Below the pieces are notes generated by a model that was given only the letters and a program-made list of their open reading frames with translations, did not search any database and was not told where the DNA came from. Below are positions 52,030-59,263 of a stretch of 64,000 nucleotides of DNA, piece by piece. The DNA is from Burkholderia humptydooensis (GTDB lineage: Bacteria > Pseudomonadota > Gammaproteobacteria > Burkholderiales > Burkholderiaceae): NCBI RefSeq assembly GCF_001513745.1, contig NZ_CP013380.1:1922001-1986000 (forward strand). The letters are read 5' to 3'. The number at the start of each line of letters is the position of its first letter. The first letter of the stretch is position 1. The position numbers and the translations under genes are program-made.

Positions 52030-53064
52030 CTATGGGGACGGCATGCCGAGGATGCCGCGCGCATCCCGGCCGGGGAGCGCATCGGCGGCGTAAGAGAAAT
52101 CGCCGTCGAGCTGCCGCTGGGCGAGCTGCCGCAACAGGAGCCGGTAGCGCAGGCCCGCGCGGTCGAAGCGCGAAAACAGGTCGCGGCGCTCGCCGGCTTC
52201 CTGGTAGCGGCCGTTCTGCGGGCCGACCATCCGGTTGTCCTGCGGCGCGACGACGTAAGGCGTCAACGGCATCAGCACGCGCAGCGGCCAGGGCGTGGAC
52301 GTCGCGTTCAGCGCGAAGCTGAGCCGGCACCGGTCGCGCGACTCCGGCAGGCACGGGTGGAACAGCGGCAGGTCGATGCCCGGCGTATAGCGGCCGTACG
52401 CGAGCGCGACCGAGCTGCGCACGTGCACGTGAATCACCGCGTGAACGTCCTGATGCTTCGCGCGCACGCCGCCGAACCAGCGCATGATCGGCGCGACCGA
52501 CTTGTGCGTGCAGCGCCGGATCATCGTCACCGTCTCGGACGTGAACTGCACGTCGATCCGGTCCTCGTCGGAACGCTCGTTGCCGAGCACGTTCGCATGC
52601 AGGAAGTCCGCATGCGTCAGGTCCAGCAGATTTTCGACGAGGAGGGGCGAGCAGCAGTCGAGCCGGACATTGCCCTGCATGTGCGGAGGCAGCCCGCCGT
52701 CGCGCGGCAGAAACGGCACGTCGGGCACGAGCGCGTCGCTCGCGTCGCCGGGGTCTCCGTACCAGATCCACACGTAGCCGTATCGCTCGAGCACCGGATA
52801 GTCGTCGGCGTCGGCCGGCGAATCGGACGCCGGGCGTCGCGCGGCCGGCAGGTCGGGGTGCCGCCGCGATGCGTGAATGCGTCCGCCCGCGCGCCACAGA
52901 AAGCACGGTTGCGAGTGGAGCCGCCAGCGCGATGCGCGCGCGCCGACTTCGAACGCGTGGGCGAGCGGAAACCATGCGTTGCGCAGGCGAATCCCGCCGG
53001 GCACCCAGTCGTCGCTCGGGCGGCTTGCCGCCTCGATATCTTCGTTGTCGACGGTCAGCATCAT
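52030..53064 (-). CDS. Rieske-oxygenase paralogue lacking the Rieske cysteines
   Basis: 344 residues, similar in outline to VanA/PaO-type Rieske oxygenase alpha subunits. The mononuclear iron motif D-x2-H-x4-H is complete (D148, H151, H156 in LLDLTHADFLH), and a later Asp in APQDNRMVGPQ may be the third ligand. The N-terminal region that should hold CxH and CxxH reads IHASRRHPD and has no usable cysteine pair, so no [2Fe-2S] cluster can form. Its ATG overlaps by 4 nt the stop of a second paralogue that has the cluster ligands but no iron site. The pair probably works as one hetero-oligomeric oxygenase. Confidence 0.8.
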   Translation of the reverse strand: MMLTVDNEDIEAASRPSDDWVPGGIRLRNAWFPLAHAFEVGARASRWRLHSQPCFLWRAGGRIHASRRHPDLPAARRPASDSPADADDYPVLERYGYVWIWYGDPGDASDALVPDVPFLPRDGGLPPHMQGNVRLDCCSPLLVENLLDLTHADFLHANVLGNERSDEDRIDVQFTSETVTMIRRCTHKSVAPIMRWFGGVRAKHQDVHAVIHVHVRSSVALAYGRYTPGIDLPLFHPCLPESRDRCRLSFALNATSTPWPLRVLMPLTPYVVAPQDNRMVGPQNGRYQEAGERRDLFSRFDRAGLRYRLLLRQLAQRQLDGDFSYAADALPGRDARGILGMPSP

Positions 53065-54071
53065 CCTTTCCTCGCACACGGTAATCGATCGGGCCCGCGC
53101 GCGGCGGCGGCACCCGCAGACCGCGAGTACGGGCCGAGCCAGGCGCGCGAGCAGGTCACGTCGAGCCTCGACAGCGCGCGTGCGTCGATCTGCTCGCGCA
53201 TCGCGAACGGCGCGCGGCGCAGCCGCGCCCACAGGCGCAGCAGCGTGGCGTCGGCGCCGCTCGCGTCAGCCGCGATGCCGCCGCGCCACATGACGTTCGT
53301 CGCGCCGCGCGCCGCGGGAACGACGGCGATCGACGCCCACAGCGCCGTCTCGCCGTCGCGCGTGTCGAGCTCGACCGACGCGAGCGCATCGTCGCGCGGC
53401 GGCGCGAGCCGCAGCGTCCACGGATAATGCGCGCCGAACCGGTGATTGTGCGCGCGCGCCGCCCACGTGACGCCGCGCTCCATCTCGATGCGGCCGCCGC
53501 GCGGTTCGGGGTCCGCGATCACGTAATCCGTGATGCGCAGGCCGGCGATGCGCATCAGCAGATGCGGGCCGTCGGCCAGCGCGGCGACATACTCGTCGCA
53601 TCCGACGGCGACCGCCGCGCAACCCGCGAACCGCTGCGCGCAACGCGACGCGGGCGCGGGGGGCGCGGCCGGCTTTCGCGTGTCGGCGCCGTGGGCCGCG
53701 CGGCCCCACACGTAGCCGTCGCGCTCGAACGTTTCGTAGGCGCGCACCGCATAGTGCGGCGGCACCGGCTCGCCTTGCGACAGATTCGGGATCGCGACGC
53801 ATGCGCCTGACGCGCCGTCGTAGATCCAGCCGTGATAGCCGCACTGCAGTCGGCCGTCGGGCGTCACGCGGCCGAGCGACAACGGCGCGCGGCGATGCGC
53901 GCAGCGATCCTCCATCGCGCGGGCGGCGCCCGATGCATCCCGATACAGCACGAGCGGCTGTCCCATGCAGACGACGCCGAGCGGCGCCCGGGCGCTCACC
54001 TGCTCGGACAGCGCGAGCGGCAGCCAGCGCGCGGCGGAATCGGAACGAAGCGTTGCGACGGTCTCCATCAT
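53061..54071 (-). CDS. Rieske-oxygenase paralogue lacking the mononuclear iron site
   Basis: 336 residues. The N-terminal Rieske domain is complete: C56 and H58 in EDRCAHRRAPLS, and C76 and H79 in LQCGYHGWIYD. In the C-terminal region the D-x2-H-x4-H motif appears as DEYVAALAD, both histidines replaced by Val and Asp, so no catalytic iron is expected. Electron transfer in Rieske oxygenases crosses subunits, so this protein could feed electrons to the iron site of the overlapping downstream gene product. It lies 6 nt after the antiporter gene. No reductase gene is nearby. Confidence 0.8.
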   Translation of the reverse strand: MMETVATLRSDSAARWLPLALSEQVSARAPLGVVCMGQPLVLYRDASGAARAMEDRCAHRRAPLSLGRVTPDGRLQCGYHGWIYDGASGACVAIPNLSQGEPVPPHYAVRAYETFERDGYVWGRAAHGADTRKPAAPPAPASRCAQRFAGCAAVAVGCDEYVAALADGPHLLMRIAGLRITDYVIADPEPRGGRIEMERGVTWAARAHNHRFGAHYPWTLRLAPPRDDALASVELDTRDGETALWASIAVVPAARGATNVMWRGGIAADASGADATLLRLWARLRRAPFAMREQIDARALSRLDVTCSRAWLGPYSRSAGAAAARGPDRLPCARKG

Positions 54072-54077
54072 GGGCGT

Positions 54078-55421
54078 TCATCGCGATGGCCGCGATGCCT
54101 CCGGCAAGTCGGGCAAGTTTGGCAAACGCGCGTCGTCGCCGAGCGCGCGCATCGGCGCGGCCCGCCGCGCCGGCGGCGCATCGGCGGCGGCCATGCGTCG
54201 CGCGAGAGGCGACTGCCGCTTCGCGAGCCGGTGGGTCGACATGGCGCTCAGCCAGGTCATCGTCAGCGTCGCGATCAGCAGGACCGTGTACAGCGAGACA
54301 GGAATGATCCTCAGTTGCAGGCCGATCGCGAGCACCATCAGCTCGACGGTGCCGCGGCAGTTCATCAGCACGCCGATCAGCGTCGCCTCGGTGCGATCGA
54401 TCCCGCATAGCCGCGCGCCGGCGTAGCAGCCGCCGAATTTCGCCGCCACGCCGCCGATCAGGAACGCGACGAGCCACCCCCACGCCGCGCCGCCGTCGAG
54501 CGCGGAAAACGACGCGCGAAAGCCCATGCTGACGAAGAACAGCGGGATCAGGACGAGGTCGGCCAGCCCCGCGAAGCGCGCATCCCACCACTGCCGCAGA
54601 TCGTCGCGGCCCGACAGGGCGACGGCCGCGACCAGGGCGCCGAACGCGCTGTGAAAGCCGAGCCGGGAGGCGGCCCACGACGACAGCAGCAGATAGCCGA
54701 GCGCGCAAATCAATGTCGCCGATCCGCTGCGGTCCCGGCGCGCGCGATCGAGCAGCCACAGGACGATCTTGCGCACGAGCGTGATCGACGCGACGAAGAA
54801 CGCGACGAGCACGCCTAGCGCATGCAGCGTCGACGCAGGCGACAGGCCGGATGTCGCGATCGCGCCGACGGCGGCGAGAATCAGCCAGCCGAGCGCGTCG
54901 GTCAGCGTGGCCGCGAGTATCGACAGCGTCGCCGCCGGGCGATGCGCGATGCGCGCGTCGGCGACGATGCGCATCATGACGGGCAGCGCCGAAACGGACA
55001 GCGCGATGCCGCAGAACAGCACGTAGGCGAGCGGCGACGCCTGCGGCTGGAACGCGTGCGACGACGCGATCGCGATCACGCTGCCGGTTGCGAACGGCAA
55101 CGCCATCCCGCAAGCCGCGACGACCGTCGCGACGAGCGCGGCGGAGCGTCTTTGCGGAATCGACCATGCGATGTGCGTGCCCGTCTGGAACATCAGGAAA
55201 ACGAGCCCGAGCTCGCCGAGCCGGGAGAGGATCGCGGCCGATTCCTCGCCGGGCAGCACGCCGTGCCCCGCGGCGGCGAGCGCGCCGAACGCCGATGGGC
55301 CGAGCAGCAGCCCGGCGAGCAGCTCGCCCACGACGCGCCCTTGGCCGAGCCGCTGCGCGAGCGCGCCCAGCACGAATGCGACGACGATCACGACGCACAG
55401 TTGCAGTATCCAGTCCGCCAT
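54078..55421 (-). CDS. CPA2-type cation/proton antiporter (KefB/NapA-like)
   Basis: 447-residue membrane protein with about twelve segments of the Na+/H+ exchanger family: LLAGLLLGPSAFGAL, FQTGTHIAW, ATLTDALGWLILAAVGAI carrying a transport Asp, and MNCRGTVELMVLAIG. No RCK or TrkA regulatory domain follows, and the C-terminal tail is basic and proline-rich. It lies inside a biosynthetic-looking operon between halogenase and Rieske genes, so it may export the product or balance ions. Transport of a small organic molecule is only a possibility. Confidence 0.8.
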   Translation of the reverse strand: MADWILQLCVVIVVAFVLGALAQRLGQGRVVGELLAGLLLGPSAFGALAAAGHGVLPGEESAAILSRLGELGLVFLMFQTGTHIAWSIPQRRSAALVATVVAACGMALPFATGSVIAIASSHAFQPQASPLAYVLFCGIALSVSALPVMMRIVADARIAHRPAATLSILAATLTDALGWLILAAVGAIATSGLSPASTLHALGVLVAFFVASITLVRKIVLWLLDRARRDRSGSATLICALGYLLLSSWAASRLGFHSAFGALVAAVALSGRDDLRQWWDARFAGLADLVLIPLFFVSMGFRASFSALDGGAAWGWLVAFLIGGVAAKFGGCYAGARLCGIDRTEATLIGVLMNCRGTVELMVLAIGLQLRIIPVSLYTVLLIATLTMTWLSAMSTHRLAKRQSPLARRMAAADAPPARRAAPMRALGDDARLPNLPDLPEASRPSR

Positions 55422-55564
55422 CTTGTCCCGGCTCCTCGCGTTTGGTGCATGCCGATGAGCGCGCCGTGCGCCGGCGCATCGGCCCGGTGCGCCGCGCGCA
55501 GGGTCGGGCCGCCGCGGCGGCGGCCGTTCGACGCATGCGCGCGGATTGCCGCCAAGCGCGCGGG

Positions 55565-57007
55565 CTACATCGCGGCGACGCGCTGCAGGCCGAGCCGGGG
55601 CCGGGTCGACACGTAAAGCCCGTCGAGCGCCATGTTCGCCGACAGGCAGGGCAGCCCCTCGATCGCATCGAAGAAGCGCGCGTTGTCCTCGGCTTCCGGG
55701 CTGCCGATCGCCGATGCGAGCGCCTCCTTGTTCTTGCGAAGCGCGAGGTTCTGATCGATGCGGCGGGACATTTCGCCCATCAGGTGCGACGTGGCCTGCT
55801 CGACGTCGGCGATGTCCTCGAGGCCGGAGACGAGATTCAGGAACGCGCGCCGGATGTCGCCCGCCTCGATCATGTAGTGGCTCAACTCGTCGGCCTTGCT
55901 GAAGTAGCCGAGCTTGCCGTGCGCCTCGTAGAACGTCTGCACGAACACGAGGAAGCGCAGATAGGCCTGCCGGTAGCTGTCGCGATAGTACGCGGCGGCT
56001 TCCCGCTCGGCCACCTCGCCGCGCAGGATGCTGGCGAGCGACGCGGCGGCGAGCATGCCGCTGTACATCGCGAGGTGCACGCCCGTGGACAGCAGCGGAT
56101 CGAGAAAGCACGCGGCGTCGCCGGACAGGAAGTAGCCGTCCGCCGCGAACGAATCGCAGGTGTACGAATAATCCTGCTCGGTCCTGAGCGGCGTGACGAG
56201 GCGCGCGTGTTGCGTGAGCTTCGTCATCACCGGGCTCAGCGCGAGCGCCTGCTCGTAGACCTGCTCGAGCGAGCCGGCGCGCTTCGCCGCGAGGAACGCG
56301 TCGCGGTGCATGACGACGCCGACGCTCGTCGGGCGGTCGGCGAGCGGGATCGCCCACCACCAGCCGTCCGGAATCGAGCTGACGAGAATCGAGCCCGGCG
56401 CGCAATCGTCGGGCCAGCTCAAGCCTTCCCAGTAGCCCCACGCCGCGACGTTGCGGAAGATCTCGTGAAATTTGCGGTTGTTCAGGTAGCGGGTCGACAT
56501 CAGCCCGTTGCGTCCGGATGCGTCGACGAGATAGTCGAACTCGACGGTCGCCGTCTCGCCGGAATCCTGCGCGACGCACAGCGCGGCGCACGGGCGGCCG
56601 TCGTCGAACAGGATCTCGCGCACGCTGACGCCTTCGTGCACCTGCGCGCCGACCGTGCGCGCATGCTGCAGCAGCAAGTGGTCGAATTCCTCGCGGCGCA
56701 CCTGGTAGCTGTAGTGATAGGTGCCGCCCAGCTCGCCGAAATCGAGTTTCCAGGTCTCGCCTTTCCAGTTGAAGTACGCGCCGGGCTTGCGCTGGAAGCC
56801 GTGGCGGTCGAACGTGTCGCGCGCGCCCATCAGCGTGAGGATTTCGAGACACGACGGCAGCAGCGATTCGCCGATGTGATAGCGGGGGAACACCTCCTTG
56901 TCGACGAGCGTGACCTCAACGCCCTCGCGGGCGAGGAATGCCGCGCCGGTCGCGCCGGCCGGCCCGCCGCCGATGACGAGGACTTGTGTGCGATTCGGAA
57001 GACGCAT
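55565..57007 (-). CDS. flavin-dependent halogenase-like protein
   Basis: 480-residue FAD protein of the halogenase family. The FAD motif GGGPAGATGA lies at 13-22, FPRYHIGESLLPSC at about 42-55, and the halogenase-type motif WWWAIP (a WxWxIP match) near residue 235; GDAACFLDPLLSTGVH follows at the FAD pyrophosphate. This pattern is that of phenol/pyrrole-type rather than tryptophan halogenases. AAGGAGA is ideally placed before the ATG. It would chlorinate or brominate an aromatic substrate using reduced FAD from an unlinked reductase. The heme-oxygenase-like gene upstream and the Rieske pair downstream suggest a tailoring pathway. No carrier protein gene is present. Confidence 0.85.
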   Translation of the reverse strand: MRLPNRTQVLVIGGGPAGATGAAFLAREGVEVTLVDKEVFPRYHIGESLLPSCLEILTLMGARDTFDRHGFQRKPGAYFNWKGETWKLDFGELGGTYHYSYQVRREEFDHLLLQHARTVGAQVHEGVSVREILFDDGRPCAALCVAQDSGETATVEFDYLVDASGRNGLMSTRYLNNRKFHEIFRNVAAWGYWEGLSWPDDCAPGSILVSSIPDGWWWAIPLADRPTSVGVVMHRDAFLAAKRAGSLEQVYEQALALSPVMTKLTQHARLVTPLRTEQDYSYTCDSFAADGYFLSGDAACFLDPLLSTGVHLAMYSGMLAAASLASILRGEVAEREAAAYYRDSYRQAYLRFLVFVQTFYEAHGKLGYFSKADELSHYMIEAGDIRRAFLNLVSGLEDIADVEQATSHLMGEMSRRIDQNLALRKNKEALASAIGSPEAEDNARFFDAIEGLPCLSANMALDGLYVSTRPRLGLQRVAAM

Positions 57008-57145
57008 GCTTGTTTCTCCTTGTATGGGGGACGTCATGACCGCGAGCGCGTGTGCTCCCCGGATCGGCGATTCGATTCGGAGCGCTTGACGATTCAGCCG
57101 GACTCCGGCCTCGCGAATCATGCCCGGGCGCTGCCCGGGGCCTCG

Positions 57146-57844
57146 TCAGTTGGCGAGCGCCAGTTTGTTGACCTCGTACTTGTAATCGAGGAACGCGATG
57201 AAGCTGCGGAAATGATCGTCGACGATCGACTGCGCGTCCGCGCGCTTGTCGGCCGACAGCGGCTCGTCGAAGAAGACCGATTCGTTGATCGAATGATCGA
57301 GTTCGCTGTCGATGTGCTCGGCGCCCAGATAGCGCAGCGTATTGCCCGTATCCGCTTCGTAGGCCGCCGCGAGCTTGCGCGACGTCGTGAAGAAGACTTT
57401 CGACGTCGCCTCGCCGGCCTCCATCGACGCCATCTTCAGCAGCGGACAGTTTCCGCACCGGCGCGCGCGCGACACGAGCGAATACATGTACTGGCGCACG
57501 GGGCTGCCGAGATCGGCCCAGATCACATTGATCGCGCTTTCGCAATCGAACGCGCGATTGTTCACGCCGAGCGTCTTGATGTCCGACACCATCATGTGCC
57601 AATGCTCGCTGTCGACGTCGACGTGATCGTTGATCGCGTTCTGCAATTCGTCTTCCGGCTTTTCGTAGTGGTAATACATGCGATTGATGTCGCGAAAGGT
57701 CATGGCCAGGTGAATCAACAGCGGCGACCAGACGCGCATCATTTCCTTGATTTGGGGAAGGGTGACCGCTTCGAGCTGCGGGAAGACCGGGTGGTCGAGA
57801 AGCGCGGCCTTTTTTCTATGAATTGTTTCGAGAATTTCCCTCAT
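57146..57844 (-). CDS. heme-oxygenase-like diiron protein
   Basis: 232-residue all-helical protein with the spacing of heme-oxygenase-like diiron oxidases. The candidate ligands are H74, E80 and H81 in NDHVDVDSEHWHMM, E142 and E145 in SMEAGEA, and H177, E181 and H184 in GAEHIDSELDH. Such enzymes perform N-oxidation, chain cleavage or desaturation in natural-product pathways; TenA/PqqC-type proteins are distant relatives. It is the first gene of the operon, with a good promoter about 90-115 nt upstream, and is followed by the halogenase gene. The reaction is unknown. Confidence 0.72.
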   Translation of the reverse strand: MREILETIHRKKAALLDHPVFPQLEAVTLPQIKEMMRVWSPLLIHLAMTFRDINRMYYHYEKPEDELQNAINDHVDVDSEHWHMMVSDIKTLGVNNRAFDCESAINVIWADLGSPVRQYMYSLVSRARRCGNCPLLKMASMEAGEATSKVFFTTSRKLAAAYEADTGNTLRYLGAEHIDSELDHSINESVFFDEPLSADKRADAQSIVDDHFRSFIAFLDYKYEVNKLALAN

Positions 57845-57931
57845 GACGCAAACTCCTGTGGTGAACGAGTCGCATTGTTGTGGGGGGATCGAGGCCGAAA
57901 ATTTCGAGCGGATTGTCTTGCCTCAGGACGG

Positions 57932-57959
57932 AGTCTAGGTGCATATGCGGATATGTCAA
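57932..57959 (-). promoter_or_regulatory. sigma-70 promoter of the halogenase operon
   Basis: On the minus strand TTGACA (57959-57954), a 16-nt spacer and TAGACT (57937-57932) form a strong promoter. The palindrome GCATATGC (57941-57948) lies inside the spacer, where a regulator could act. The leader to the first ATG is about 80 nt, ending in CAGGAG. Confidence 0.65.
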
Positions 57960-58494
57960 TAAAACGGAGGGTGGAATTTTTTTAAAGAGAATGAATCGTT
58001 CGTGATCGTGATTTTAAAAATAAAGAGAGACCGATTGGTTATTTCATTGAATGAATGGTGTTCGATGATTTGATGGATTGTTTTTTACAAAAATAAAGGG
58101 CGGCAGTGCGCTTGCGGTAAACGGTGGAATCGAGAATTTTGATTGACGCATTTCTCGCGAAAAACGAAATACGGGCGGCGAATCGGCTCGCCGGCGCGCA
58201 AATGCGTTCGGCGGCTCGGGGCCGATTGCCAAAATGAAGGGCCGCTTCGGCGCGACCGGGCGCTTTCGCCGCGCCCCGCTGTCGCATGAGCGGCTTTTTG
58301 CTCGCCAGCGACGACAAAAATCATCGTTTCGCGCACGGCGGCGTCTGCGCAGAATGTCTGCATTCCCACTCGCGCGTTGCGCCGCGCGTCGCCGCGGCGG
58401 CCGACACAGGCTGCGCCCGACAGTGGCATCGAAGCGGCGGCTGGCTTCGATCGAGCCGCCTTTCTGAAGGAGACAGCCGTAACCGCTGAAACAA
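57960..58494. other. AT-rich intergenic region, no gene recognised
   Basis: 535 nt between the operon promoter and the monooxygenase remnant. The first 150 nt are markedly AT-rich with A-runs, unlike the rest of the window, which suggests foreign origin or a silenced regulatory region. Short frames here lack initiation signals and family features. Confidence 0.5.
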
Positions 58495-59035
58495 CGTCAA
58501 TCGATACGCTCGTCGCGAACGGGCCGGCATGGCACGACCGGTTCCCGGGCCTCGGGTTCGAGGGCCTCGATCCGGATGCGTTCGCATCGAAGGATCAGGT
58601 GGCCGACTACTTCGAAGCGTATGCGAGAAGGATCGACGCGCCGATCCGCACGGGCGTCGACGTGACGCGCGTTGCGCGAGCGGCCGGCCCGGCTTCGTCG
58701 TCGACACGTCAGACGGCGTGATCGACGCGCGCCGCGTGGTCGTCGCGACGGGGCCGTTCCAGCGGCCCATCATCCCGCCCATCGCGCCGCCGGATGCGCG
58801 CATCGAGCAGATCCATTCCGCCGGCTATCGCAATCCGGGCCAGTTGCCGGACGGCGGCGTGCTGGTGGTCGGCGCGGGATCGTCGGGCGTGCAGATCGCC
58901 GACGAGTTGCGGCGCGCGGGCCGGCGCGTCTATCTGACGGTCGGGCCGCACGATCGTCCGCCGCGCCGCTATCGCAATCGCGCCTTCTGCTGGTGGCTCG
59001 GCGTGCTCGGCGAGTCGGTTCATATCAGTCTTTCC
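58495..59035 (+). pseudogene. flavin-containing monooxygenase remnant, frameshifted
   Basis: Two frames together encode the middle of an NAD(P)H/FAD monooxygenase (FMO/YUCCA-like). The first has WHDRFPGLGF, DPDAFASKDQVADYFEAYAR and IDAPIRTGVDVTRVA. After a shift near 58675 the second has VVDTSDGVIDARRVVVATGPFQRP, the NADP Rossmann motif VLVVGAGSSGVQIADELRR, and ends near residue WWLGVLGES. The N-terminal FAD GxGxxG part is absent. The homology stops at about 59035, just before the type VI module. A decayed, truncated gene. Confidence 0.75.
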
Positions 59036-59263
59036 AGCGTGGAAAGTAGAGGAATATTCGCAAAAATATCTGTCCATTTGGGTTAGCCGGACTTGGCCGG
59101 CGCGCTGGAGGCTGGCTGCTTTCAAGTTTTCCCCAGCAGATTTGGTATCCTTATTCGCCAAAGAAGGCGGTTCGCCGGTACCGATACCGCGCTCGATCGC
59201 CTGACAACAAGGGGCGCGACGCGCCCCATTCCGGCGAACCTGAGAAAAAAAAGGATTTGAACC

